In this document: one piece after another, positions 24,421-32,437 of the stretch
Numbering within the stretch: position 1 is the stretch's first letter
How the letters are laid out: every line of letters begins with the position of its first letter
Assembly (NCBI RefSeq): GCF_003182475.1
Contig: NZ_QGTS01000001.1
Span: forward strand, 479,980 to 543,979
Length of the DNA: 64,000 nt
Origin: Mangrovibacter plantisponsor
Lineage (GTDB): Bacteria > Pseudomonadota > Gammaproteobacteria > Enterobacterales > Enterobacteriaceae
Direction: 5' to 3'
Program-made: the position numbers and the translations under genes
Notes under the pieces: model-generated
Databases searched by the model: none
The model's input: the letters and a program-made list of their open reading frames with translations, nothing else
What the model was told of the DNA's origin: nothing

Positions 24421-24846
24421 ATGAAACACTATCAACATATTCTGGTGCTGGTTAATGATGAACAGGATGGTCCCCTGCTGTTGCACCGGGCAAACCAAAT
24501 GGTTCACCAGGATGCCCGGATAACCCTGGCACATATTCTGATTGATTACCGGGCCATGAATTATATTTCCGACAGTATGATGAACGATGCGGGTTCCAGC
24601 CAGGTAATTGAAATCAAAGCCCTGCTTAACCACCTGGCGGCCAGCAGCCCCTGGCCGGTCACCACTCGCGTGATAATCTCGTTAGATAAGGTCAGGGCTT
24701 TGGCAACATTTATCCGCAAACAGGAGGTTGACCTGGTGATTATTGGGCACCATAACCGGTTGTTTGGTGTACTGACCTCTCGCTCCATGGCCTTTATCAA
24801 CCACCTGGATGTGGACTGTTTTATTTGCCACATTCCACCAGACTAA
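24421..24846 (+). CDS. universal stress protein, UspA type
   Basis: A 141-residue cytoplasmic stress protein of the Usp alpha/beta fold. It starts MKHYQHILVLVNDEQDGP, as UspA-family proteins do, and the end VDLVIIGHHNRLFGVLTSRSMAFINHLDVDCF resembles E. coli UspA rather than the ATP-binding UspFG class, because the GxxGxxxxxxxxxG(S/T) nucleotide motif is missing. AGGAGGG lies shortly before the ATG at 24421; the frame extends upstream to 24352 without support. The stop overlaps the convergent MscS-type gene. Expression is likely to rise on growth arrest, as for relatives. Confidence 0.85.
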   Translation: MKHYQHILVLVNDEQDGPLLLHRANQMVHQDARITLAHILIDYRAMNYISDSMMNDAGSSQVIEIKALLNHLAASSPWPVTTRVIISLDKVRALATFIRKQEVDLVIIGHHNRLFGVLTSRSMAFINHLDVDCFICHIPPD

Positions 24847-25928
24847 GCTGCGGCACGGTCCTGGTTATCCTGAGGGATAATCACCCGGCAAGGGACAGCA
24901 AGGCTGACATTGATTTCGTTAAGCCGCTCAATCAGGCGAATATTAATCTCCTGCTGAATATCCATGTATCTGTTGTAGTCAGCAGTATCAACAATATGCA
25001 CCACTTCAAAAGTGAGGCGGTCCTGGTCAAACGACAGAAAATGCCCGCGGTCAAATTTCGTCCCGCCGACTTGTTCAATCACGTCTTTGAGCAGTGGGCC
25101 GATTTTGCGTAACTGCGCTGCGGTGGTGGAGTACGAAACACCAAAAGTAAAGACAATGCGCCGGGTATTCATGCGCTTGTAGTTGTGAATTATCTGCTGC
25201 AACAGTATCGCGTTGGCACAGACAATTTGTTCACCACTGAGGCTGCGTATCCGTGTGGTTTTCAAACCGATATGTTCAATACTGCCCGCTACATTGTTGA
25301 ACACGATAAAATCGCCAATCTCAAAGGGCTTATCAAACCCAATCGCCAGCGACGCAAACACATCACTCAGGACAGTTTGTACCGCCAGAGCAATCGCAAT
25401 ACCACCAACCCCCAGGCTGGCAACCAGTGCAGTAATATCCACCCCCGCATTGGCCAGGATGGAGAGCAGCATGACAGACCAAACCAGCGCCCGTAATATC
25501 AACCCCAAAATGACCAGTGTGACCGGGTTACGGGAGATACCAGGTGCAAACAGCAGCTTTTTCAGCCAGGACTGGATCCCCTGGTCAAACCAAATCGCAA
25601 TCTGCAATGCCAGGACCAGAAACCAGGCATGGGAGATTGTACTGTACAGTGTATCCGGCAAAGCAACGAACTGCAGGCTGAATAGGAATGCGGCAAACAG
25701 GATCAGTAATTTTTTGGTTTGTTGTAACACTTCAAAAAAAATGAAGTGAAATTGCGTTTTGTGGGTGGTGTTTTGCGACCAGGCATCAACCCGGCGGTGA
25801 ATAAACTTTATCAGGCGATTAACCAGAAAATAGGTCACCAGCGTTATCGCTATCACTAATGCCACATCGGCCCAAAATGGCAATGACATCAGTAACTGCA
25901 GGTAGTTCGTTCGTTGAAGTATCTCCAT
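24843..25928 (-). CDS. small-conductance mechanosensitive channel, MscS family
   Basis: A 361-residue inner-membrane protein. Four or five hydrophobic segments precede the pore helix TM3, visible as ANAGVDITALVASLGVGGIAIALAV (around residues 162-187), with the Gly/Ala pattern of MscS pores. The conserved beta-domain follows (FASLAIGFDKPFEIGDFIVF, VGSIEHIGLKTTRIRSLSGE-like) and then the C-terminal cage. It should release solutes on hypo-osmotic shock. It is longer than MscS itself (286 residues), with extra N-terminal membrane segments as in YbdG/YbiO-type relatives. It converges on the UspA-type gene with four bases of overlap. Confidence 0.88.
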   Translation of the reverse strand: MEILQRTNYLQLLMSLPFWADVALVIAITLVTYFLVNRLIKFIHRRVDAWSQNTTHKTQFHFIFFEVLQQTKKLLILFAAFLFSLQFVALPDTLYSTISHAWFLVLALQIAIWFDQGIQSWLKKLLFAPGISRNPVTLVILGLILRALVWSVMLLSILANAGVDITALVASLGVGGIAIALAVQTVLSDVFASLAIGFDKPFEIGDFIVFNNVAGSIEHIGLKTTRIRSLSGEQIVCANAILLQQIIHNYKRMNTRRIVFTFGVSYSTTAAQLRKIGPLLKDVIEQVGGTKFDRGHFLSFDQDRLTFEVVHIVDTADYNRYMDIQQEINIRLIERLNEINVSLAVPCRVIIPQDNQDRAAA

Positions 25929-26036
25929 GCAGACTCCATAACTAAAATGTGAAGTTCGCGCATAAGTATAGTTGCCGGAGCCGGTACGCCGGGTTTCCTT
26001 GCCCTAAAAGCAGTTTTTTCCGAATGCTGCTTAAGC

Positions 26037-26064
26037 AAAAAAGGCCAGTCTTTAACGACTGGCC
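26037..26064 (-). terminator. rho-independent terminator of the Na+/solute symporter gene
   Basis: On the minus strand GGCCAGTC - GTTAAA - GACTGGCC is followed by TTTTTT (plus-strand A-run at 26037-26042). It lies 25 bases after the symporter stop. Confidence 0.88.
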
Positions 26065-26088
26065 TTTGATTTAAACTAATTGATTATA

Positions 26089-27864
26089 CTATGAAAGTTG
26101 TTTTTCCAGTTGCTCTGCAGGTTGCCCTGCTTCGCCGCTGCGTTTGAGTAAATAACCCACCAGCAATACAGCTAACGCACAACCCAGGAATAACATTCTG
26201 CCCCACAGTGGGTTTGGCAGTAATACCATCAACAACAACCCGGCGCCCATCATCAGAGTAATACGGCCCAGTTTGCTACGTTGCAGGCGGTCAAACTCGT
26301 CCTGGCCTTCAGCAGCCACAACCGGGGTATCCACGTTTTTGAAGAAGGTATCGACGTTTTCTTTCTCTTCTTGTGTCAGTGAAGACTCTTTATAGAACAG
26401 TGTTGTCAGGACAAAGAAGCCGCCGGTTAACACCAGGTGTGCTGCAACTGTCAGTGTAGTGGTCAGTTCAGAACGCTCACGAGCAGTCAGTGTGATACCA
26501 AACAAGTCAGCACACCACTGAGCAGTAAAGACATTCATTACCAGCCAGGAAACTACCATACCGAAGCAGACCGTTGACCATGCAGCCCAACGCGGCGTTT
26601 TACGAATAAACATACCGAAGAACAGCGGAACCAGAATCGGCGATTGCAGCAGTGTTGCCACACGCATCATCAGTTCGAAGAGACTCAGGCCTTTAAGCTG
26701 GGCAAACAACTGCGCAATCAGAATGACCAGGATACCATTGACTACGGTGACAATCTGGCTGGTACGCAGCAATTGTTTTTCTGACAGCACTTTGTTACGG
26801 CATACAATTGGCGACCAGAAGCTACGCACAAAGATACCTGAGTTACGGCACAGAGCTGAATCCATAGAAGACATCGTGGCAGCGAACAGACCAGCAACCA
26901 GTAAGCCAACCGTACCTGCTGGCATCAGTTTCTCTGCAAACACCAGGTATACGGCATCGGACGCTTTGTTACCAAGTTCAGCATGAGACGCTGCGGCATC
27001 CGGTAACAGAACAGCGGTCGCCCATGGCGGGATAAACCAAATAATAGTCCCTACCACCATCAGCCCCATTGCCAACAAGGCCGCTTTGCGGGCATTGCCG
27101 GAATCTTTCGCATTCAGGAAGCGATAAGAGTCCTGCATATTGTTGATGCTTTGCAGCTGTTTTACCAGGAAGAAGATGAAGGAGCCCACCAGCAACAGGC
27201 CGTAGTTCATATCCGGGCCCATCATAAAGTCGCTTGGGAATTGCTCAATCATGTTGGTTGGGCCGCCGACAGCCACCAGTGCGACAATCGCGCAGGCCAC
27301 AGAAATCACTGCGACAACCAGTGTCTGGACAAAGTCACTGGCCACCACACCCCAGGCGCCACTGAGCATGGAAATGAGCAGTACAGAAATCCCGGTAACC
27401 CAAATAGTGGTTGTCATGTCATAGCCAAATACCGCGCCGACAAAAATAGCCAGGCCGTTCAGCCACACACCACCACTCAATACACTCAGCGGGATAATTG
27501 CCCAGGTGAAGAACTGTTCATTGCCTTTACCAAAGCGAGCACGAACGCCTTCGGTAGGCGTATCAACACGCATCTGGCGGAAACGCTGGCTGAACCACCA
27601 CCAGGAAGCCATATAACCCAAAATATTACCGAAGAATACGAAGGTAACAGCAAAGCCATCCGTAAATGCTTTACCGGCAGCACCGGTAAACGTCCATGCT
27701 GAGAACTGAGTCATAAAGGCTGTCGCCCCGACCATCCACCACAGCATGCGGCCGCCGCCACGGAAATAGTCACTGGCCGACTGGCTGGCCATTTTTTTGA
27801 AAGCGAGGCTAATTACGACCATCAGGACGAAATAGCCTGCAATTACCAGGATATCTATACTCAT
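26089..27864 (-). CDS. sodium:solute symporter (SSS family), probable oligosaccharide or uronate uptake
   Basis: A 591-residue inner-membrane transporter with about 14 membrane helices. The first helices (ILVIAGYFVLMVVISLAFKK, SASDYFRGGGRMLWWMVGATAFMTQFS) match the SSS pattern, and the Na+-site region ATMSSMDSALCRNSGIF lies near residue 330. A hydrophilic C-terminal loop (ESSLTQEEKENVDTFFKN) precedes the last hydrophobic stretch. Its neighbour is a heparinase II/III-type lyase; such pairs with SSS carriers are known from alginate- and uronate-oligosaccharide systems. A TATAAT -10 box, a KdgR-like site and a CRP-like site lie upstream, and a terminator follows, so it is a single-gene unit. The substrate is inferred. 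Confidence 0.87.
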   Translation of the reverse strand: MSIDILVIAGYFVLMVVISLAFKKMASQSASDYFRGGGRMLWWMVGATAFMTQFSAWTFTGAAGKAFTDGFAVTFVFFGNILGYMASWWWFSQRFRQMRVDTPTEGVRARFGKGNEQFFTWAIIPLSVLSGGVWLNGLAIFVGAVFGYDMTTTIWVTGISVLLISMLSGAWGVVASDFVQTLVVAVISVACAIVALVAVGGPTNMIEQFPSDFMMGPDMNYGLLLVGSFIFFLVKQLQSINNMQDSYRFLNAKDSGNARKAALLAMGLMVVGTIIWFIPPWATAVLLPDAAASHAELGNKASDAVYLVFAEKLMPAGTVGLLVAGLFAATMSSMDSALCRNSGIFVRSFWSPIVCRNKVLSEKQLLRTSQIVTVVNGILVILIAQLFAQLKGLSLFELMMRVATLLQSPILVPLFFGMFIRKTPRWAAWSTVCFGMVVSWLVMNVFTAQWCADLFGITLTARERSELTTTLTVAAHLVLTGGFFVLTTLFYKESSLTQEEKENVDTFFKNVDTPVVAAEGQDEFDRLQRSKLGRITLMMGAGLLLMVLLPNPLWGRMLFLGCALAVLLVGYLLKRSGEAGQPAEQLEKQLS

Positions 27865-27947
27865 TTAATTACCTCTGAGCCACTTGCATTTGCTCTGGCA
27901 AACGCAGTCTCACTGAAAACATCACCCAATCCATGAAATCTCCCACT

Positions 27948-27968
27948 ATTATAAAACAGTGTTTTAAA
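27948..27968 (-). promoter_or_regulatory. -10 box overlapped by a KdgR-like operator (symporter promoter)
   Basis: TATAAT reads on the minus strand at 27953-27948, about 84 bases before the symporter ATG. The palindrome AAAACA-G-TGTTTT (27953-27965), inside 27950-27968, overlaps it and has the same 9-1-9 layout as the KdgR consensus AATGAAACA-N-TGTTTCATT, with the central AAACA/TGTTT conserved. A repressor bound here would cover the promoter. Confidence 0.55.
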
Positions 27969-28021
27969 AATAATGTGACGTGGTTTTTATTTGTGGAATC
28001 ATTATGAAACAGGTCACACTT

Positions 28022-28043
28022 ATTTATGATCTGAATCACATTT
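28022..28043. promoter_or_regulatory. CRP-like site upstream of symporter gene
   Basis: TATGA-TCTGAA-TCACA at 28025-28040 matches TGTGA-N6-TCACA with one mismatch, and ATTT continues the consensus on the right. The centre lies about 91 bases before the start site expected from the TATAAT box, a distance used by class I CRP promoters. The remainder of the 557-bp gap 27865-28421 is AT-rich with nothing else I recognise, except a weak hairpin at 28381-28406 after the lyase gene. Confidence 0.6.
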
Positions 28044-28421
28044 AATGCAGGCTGAATGGTTTCAGTTATGACTGAAAATCATTACTCAAATGAAAAACGG
28101 TACAACTCCGTAAATTTCATAAAGATACAGAACAGGAAAAATAACGGTTAGCGGATAAATAATTAGTATGATGGTTATTTTTAGGATTTTTCATTCATCA
28201 TTTTCGGTATTTTTAGCACTGAAAACATGACGCCCGTATAAACACACATCAATGCTCATACGGAAACAAGGCAACAGTGCCAGGGCCACCAGGCACCAAC
28301 AAAAAAGCTCAGCACAAACACGAGTTCGGCCTTCAGGAACAATACCCTGAGTAAGAATAAATATGGGAAGGAATAAACAGGCGGTATGCCCGAAGGCAGT
28401 AACCGCCCGGGTCGGGGTTTG

Positions 28422-30434
28422 TTAATTGATAATCTGCGGGATGCCTTTATTCCATGGCAGCGTAATCACCTGACGTGCCCCGCCGTGGTTAATATGAAGC
28501 ACCACGCTTTCTGGTTGCCATTCAACATCAGTAAGCGAAATACTGTTTCTCCCGCTTAAATCATACAGCGTGGCCAGGCGGCAACGGGCCTGGTTGCTAC
28601 GCACCACCAGGTAGTTGATATCCCGAGTCGCCGGGTTCGCCGGAGCCAGGGCCGTGTATAAAGAGGTTTCCTTCTCGCTCGCAAGCCACAACGGCAGCTG
28701 TTTATCTTCATGGTGGAAGTTAAGTGGCATCAAACCGTTAAGTGGGCGGCAGCTAACAGAATGAAAATACGCATCGACCCCCTGATTCGGCCACTGGCAG
28801 GCTTCACCTGGCGGGCATTTCGCCAGGCTCGCGTCCACATGCAAAGTAAAATCCAGTGCCTGCTGGTGCGGGTTCTCAACTTCAACCACATCCACAGCCA
28901 TACCCGCCAGCCACAGGATATTGCGGCGAAAGACAACCCCCTGCCAAATTTCGGTATCCACCGCGGGTGGGTAATGGCTGTCCAGTTGCACTAATGCGCC
29001 ACTCCAGCTCACTTCGGCCTGTAACCAACTATAAGCGGGTTCTTGTTGCCAGTTGATAACCAGAGGTACTGCAGGGGGCTGATTGGTTCGCCCAATACTC
29101 AGCGTGTTATGGGTGACACTGTTTTTATAATACTGGTAATGCGCCGGCGCGCCATACCCGGTGGTCCCCAGGTCTGGAAGCCAGTGGTGCCCCTGATTAA
29201 ACAATATAATTCCCAGGCGGTCATGGTGATCGTGTTCACCGCCAAACGGGGAGTGCTTGAGCAGCAACGCCTGGTCACTGCCAGGCTGGCGCAACACTGA
29301 AAGCCCGGCCCCCGGTGCATGGGTCGTGTCAACGGGAACCAGAACCGGGGTAACATCGGGTAAGACGCTTGCCCCATATAGCAAGGCATCCAGATTATTG
29401 CGCGGCTGCTTTTGGTAGATAGTGTTAAGTACTGCACCATAGCGAGGCTTGCCATATTCCCCATAGAAGAACTCGTAAATATGGGAATGAGTCAGCACTT
29501 GCTGGCCGGTGATACAATCATTTATTGGCGGGAAAGTGCCGTCAGGCAGCAGTAAATCCAGCGGGAAATCGAGCATCTTTTGGTAGCCGGGTAATGGCAA
29601 TAAACTCCAGCGGGTTCCCCGGGCCAGTTTTTCAAAAGCGCAGAAACCTTGTAGCGCATAAAAATGATAATGGACCGATCCCTCGAACCACAGCCCTTCT
29701 TCCAGTAACCCGTGCTCAAGTTGATAACGCAGCCCGTATTCACTGTTGACCGCAAATTCCAGGTAGTCTGTATCCCCAAGAATTAAACCAATAACACCCA
29801 CTGTGGCACTGATTTTTACTTCATGGTTATGTAATTGCCTGGCGCGGTGCGCTATCAGAAAATCGGCGCCTTCCCGCAACAACCGCTGTTCAATATAGCG
29901 CTGTTCTTCCAGGCTGAGTGCATCGCGAATGAAATCATAGCCAAGGGCAAAATCCAGGTGGCAATTCGCTTCACACAAGGTTTGCGCATTGGCTTTTCCG
30001 GGGCCATTACAAGGAATGCCACCATGTACTTCATAGTCCGGGTAATATTTGGCGTAACCAAGCAGTATTTCACGCACTTTGCCGAGGTATTCTGCGTCGC
30101 CGGTAAGTTGCCAGAGTAGCCCTAACTGATAGCAGGCCTTTGCATTAAGGCCATTAAGACCCCGCCACCACGCACCATCCCAGGGTTCTCCACGCCATAT
30201 TTTGCCATCTACCGGGCAGCAATGTGCATCTGGAGACTGCCGGTCCCAGTTAAGCCGGACTCCGTGCTCCGGGCAAAAATAGTAAAGATTCCATGTCGCG
30301 ATTGCGGTTTCAGGCACCAGTACCGGCCAGGCCAAAATAGCCTCGTTATCTTCACGGATAGCCTGAATAAAATTGGGGTAAGCCTGAAAACGTGACTTAC
30401 ATAACGAAAAAGCTGAATTACTGAACTGAATCAT
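28422..30434 (-). CDS. cytoplasmic heparinase II/III-family polysaccharide (oligosaccharide) lyase
   Basis: A 670-residue enzyme with an alpha/alpha-toroid N-terminal half and a beta-sandwich C-terminal half, the architecture of heparinase II/III-type and PL15/PL17 oligo-alginate lyases. Visible landmarks are RQLHNHEVKISATVGVIGL (His/Asn of the active-site region, near residue 205), EGLWFEGSVHYHFYALQGF (catalytic-type Tyr/His, near 245), and GGEHDHHDRLGIILF plus LPDLGTTGYG near 395-425 (metal-site region). No signal peptide is present (MIQFSNSAFSLCKSRF), so it acts on imported oligosaccharides and should give unsaturated uronates. It is flanked by an SSS carrier and a TRAP transporter. A KdgR-like box lies 51 bases upstream. 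Alginate, hyaluronate or chondroitin fragments are all possible substrates. Confidence 0.82.
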   Translation of the reverse strand: MIQFSNSAFSLCKSRFQAYPNFIQAIREDNEAILAWPVLVPETAIATWNLYYFCPEHGVRLNWDRQSPDAHCCPVDGKIWRGEPWDGAWWRGLNGLNAKACYQLGLLWQLTGDAEYLGKVREILLGYAKYYPDYEVHGGIPCNGPGKANAQTLCEANCHLDFALGYDFIRDALSLEEQRYIEQRLLREGADFLIAHRARQLHNHEVKISATVGVIGLILGDTDYLEFAVNSEYGLRYQLEHGLLEEGLWFEGSVHYHFYALQGFCAFEKLARGTRWSLLPLPGYQKMLDFPLDLLLPDGTFPPINDCITGQQVLTHSHIYEFFYGEYGKPRYGAVLNTIYQKQPRNNLDALLYGASVLPDVTPVLVPVDTTHAPGAGLSVLRQPGSDQALLLKHSPFGGEHDHHDRLGIILFNQGHHWLPDLGTTGYGAPAHYQYYKNSVTHNTLSIGRTNQPPAVPLVINWQQEPAYSWLQAEVSWSGALVQLDSHYPPAVDTEIWQGVVFRRNILWLAGMAVDVVEVENPHQQALDFTLHVDASLAKCPPGEACQWPNQGVDAYFHSVSCRPLNGLMPLNFHHEDKQLPLWLASEKETSLYTALAPANPATRDINYLVVRSNQARCRLATLYDLSGRNSISLTDVEWQPESVVLHINHGGARQVITLPWNKGIPQIIN

Positions 30435-30484
30435 CTCTGCATCCCTGTCGGAGTTTTTTTTATTAGAACAATTCCACCCACAAA

Positions 30485-30503
30485 AATAAACCAGCGTTTC
30501 ATT
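30485..30503. promoter_or_regulatory. KdgR-like operator before lyase gene
   Basis: AATAAACCAGCGTTTCATT matches 15 of 19 positions of the KdgR consensus AATGAAACATTGTTTCATT known from pectin-degrading enterobacteria. It lies 51-69 bases before the heparinase-family gene. KdgR responds to 2-keto-3-deoxygluconate, a downstream product of unsaturated uronates, so the site makes functional sense. Confidence 0.6.
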
Positions 30504-30726
30504 TTTACATAAGAAGTGAGAGCGCCATCAATACGCCGGTTTCCCGCATGCAACAGACCAATATGAGAAGTTGTCATACCTATTTCAATTAGCACTATTA
30601 AGTAACGAATTAAAACGCGCTGTTATATGAATGACGCAGGAAAATATTGCGGGCTGATAAGTATCACCGGTGACTATTGCACTGAACCCTGTATTAAAAA
30701 CTGAGTAACCTGATGAAGTTAATTCA

Positions 30727-30742
30727 GGTGATCTCATTCACA
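30727..30742. promoter_or_regulatory. CRP-like site upstream of TRAP operon
   Basis: GGTGA-TCTCAT-TCACA matches TGTGA-N6-TCACA in 9 of 10 positions. It lies about 150 bases before the TRAP binding-protein gene in the 459-bp divergent gap (30435-30893). The same gap holds the KdgR-like box at 30485 and an odd palindrome GATGT-CAT-ACATC at 30817-30829, whose core TGTCATAC recurs at 30572-30579. Confidence 0.45.
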
Positions 30743-30893
30743 GAAATGGTTATCCATAGCTTTCATCCGGAAAAATGTGAACCACACTAACAAATGCTAT
30801 CCGACAAGTAAGATAAGATGTCATACATCAAAACCAATAATTACATTTTATTACACCGACGTTACGCCTTAATTATCCTTCGGAGAATGTGTT

Positions 30894-31883
30894 ATGAAAC
30901 TGACCTCTTTTTCCCGTAGCCTGCTGGGCGCAGCAATTTTGACCCTCTGTGCCGGCAATGCCAGCGCTGCAGAAAAAGTTACGCTTAAACTGGCTCATAA
31001 CCTTGAGCGCAGCCATGTGGTTCACAAAGCCTTTGAGCAAATGGCGAAAGAAGTAAAAGAACTTTCCCACGGCAATATGCAGATCCGTATTTATCCCAGC
31101 AGCCAAATGGGCAGCGCCAGGGAAACCATGGAGTTACTGCAAAATGGCGCGCTGGATATGACAAAAGGTTCAGCCAGCGATCTGGAATCATTCGACAACG
31201 TATACGCTATCTACAACCTGCCTTATTTGTTTAAAAACCAGCAGCACTTTAACAATGTCGTCTACGGTGAAGTGGGCAAAGAAATAATGAACTCCACCAA
31301 GGATAAAGGCTTCTTCACCATGGCAGCCTATGTTGCCGGAACCCGCAGTTTCTACGCGAAAAAACCGATTACTAAACCTGAAGACCTGAAAGGCATGAAA
31401 ATTCGTGTTCAGGCGAGCCCAACTACACTGAAGATGATTGAGTTGATGGGCGGTTCACCTACACCTATCTCCTTTGGGGAAGTGTACACAGCCATGCAAC
31501 AGGGTGTGGTGGATGGGGCAGAAAACAACGTGCCGTCCTGGGTGCAAACACGTCATATCGAAATTGCCAAAGTGTTCTCTGAAGATGAACACACCTCCAT
31601 TCCTGACTTCCTGGTAATGTCGACCAAAACCTGGAACAAACTGACACCAGAACAGCAGCAGATCCTGGCTAAAGCCGCCACTGATTCTGAAGTTTATGAG
31701 CAGAAACTGTGGGATGAAGTGGACAAAGAGTCTCGTGAAAAAGCCACTTCAATGGGTGCCACTTTTGTAAAAGTAGATAAAGCACCGTTCCGTGCAGCAG
31801 TAAAACCGCTGTATGACGATTTTGCCAAAGATCCAAAACAAGCAGCCCTGCTTGCCAAGTTTGAAGCCGCCGCGCCACAGTGA
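30894..31883 (+). CDS. TRAP transporter periplasmic solute-binding protein (DctP family)
   Basis: A 329-residue receptor. MKLTSFSRSLLGAAIL... NASA is a Sec signal peptide, cleaved to give AEKVTLKLAHNLERSHVVHKA, the standard start of DctP proteins. The conserved Arg that pairs with the ligand carboxylate is in GMKIRVQASP (around residue 167), and GTRSFYAKKP lies before it. TRAP receptors of this type bind acidic sugars such as gulonate, galacturonate or glucuronate. It is the first gene of the operon with the two membrane subunits, separated from them by a terminator-like hairpin. The neighbouring lyase suggests a uronate ligand. Confidence 0.9.
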   Translation: MKLTSFSRSLLGAAILTLCAGNASAAEKVTLKLAHNLERSHVVHKAFEQMAKEVKELSHGNMQIRIYPSSQMGSARETMELLQNGALDMTKGSASDLESFDNVYAIYNLPYLFKNQQHFNNVVYGEVGKEIMNSTKDKGFFTMAAYVAGTRSFYAKKPITKPEDLKGMKIRVQASPTTLKMIELMGGSPTPISFGEVYTAMQQGVVDGAENNVPSWVQTRHIEIAKVFSEDEHTSIPDFLVMSTKTWNKLTPEQQQILAKAATDSEVYEQKLWDEVDKESREKATSMGATFVKVDKAPFRAAVKPLYDDFAKDPKQAALLAKFEAAAPQ

Positions 31884-31892
31884 CGGGCCTCT

Positions 31893-31917
31893 GGCGGGCT
31901 TGAAGCCCGCCTTTTTT
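31893..31917 (+). terminator. attenuating terminator inside the TRAP operon
   Basis: GGCGGGC - TTGAA - GCCCGCC followed by TTTTTT lies between the binding-protein stop (31883) and the DctQ-type start (31934). Partial termination here would make more binding protein than membrane subunits. Confidence 0.88.
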
Positions 31918-31933
31918 AATCAGGAAAACAAAA

Positions 31934-32437
31934 ATGATCTTCGACCGTATTAAATGGGTGGTTGACCGGATTATTGCGACCTTTTCTATCCTGGTAATGG
32001 TAGCCCTTGTTGTCTGCGTCGTCTGGCAGGTATTCAGCCGTTATGTGTTGGGGCAACCCAGTACCATGACGGATGAGCTGGCACGCTTTCTGATGATATG
32101 GGTAGGCTTACTGGGTGCCGCCTACACCGTGGGGGCGCAACGCCATTTATCAATTGATATTCTGGCGCTCAGTCTGAATGAGCGGAAAAAACTGGTTCTC
32201 AATATCTTAATTAACCTGTTTATTCTTCTGTTTGCTGGTGGCGTGATTATTTCCGGCGGCCTGAAGCTGATTGAAAAAACTCTTGCTACTGCGCAAGTGT
32301 CTGCAGCCATGCAAATTCCTATGGGTTATGTCTATTTTGTTCTGCCGTTAACTGGCGCCGTCATGATGTTCTATTCCTTATGGTTTATTGCGCATGATAT
32401 TCACCGCTTACGTCATCCGGATGAGGTTGCCCCATAA
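31934..32437 (+). CDS. TRAP transporter small membrane subunit (DctQ family)
   Basis: A 167-residue inner-membrane protein with four hydrophobic segments, typical for DctQ subunits. The start MIFDRIKWVVDRIIATFSIL and the conserved pattern VWQVFSRYVLGQPSTMTDELARFLMIWVGLLG match the family closely (the RYVLG-x-P-x-T-DELAR block). It forms the transporter core with the DctM-type subunit and works with the binding protein encoded upstream; Na+ drives uptake. Its stop overlaps the next start by one base (TAATGG). Confidence 0.92.
   Translation: MIFDRIKWVVDRIIATFSILVMVALVVCVVWQVFSRYVLGQPSTMTDELARFLMIWVGLLGAAYTVGAQRHLSIDILALSLNERKKLVLNILINLFILLFAGGVIISGGLKLIEKTLATAQVSAAMQIPMGYVYFVLPLTGAVMMFYSLWFIAHDIHRLRHPDEVAP

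Noticed and set aside
30817-30829. GATGT-CAT-ACATC palindrome before the TRAP operon considered as an ExuR/UxuR-type operator.
   Set aside because: It does not match the known ExuR/UxuR consensus; only the core TGTCATAC recurs at 30572-30579. It is kept as a note, not a feature.
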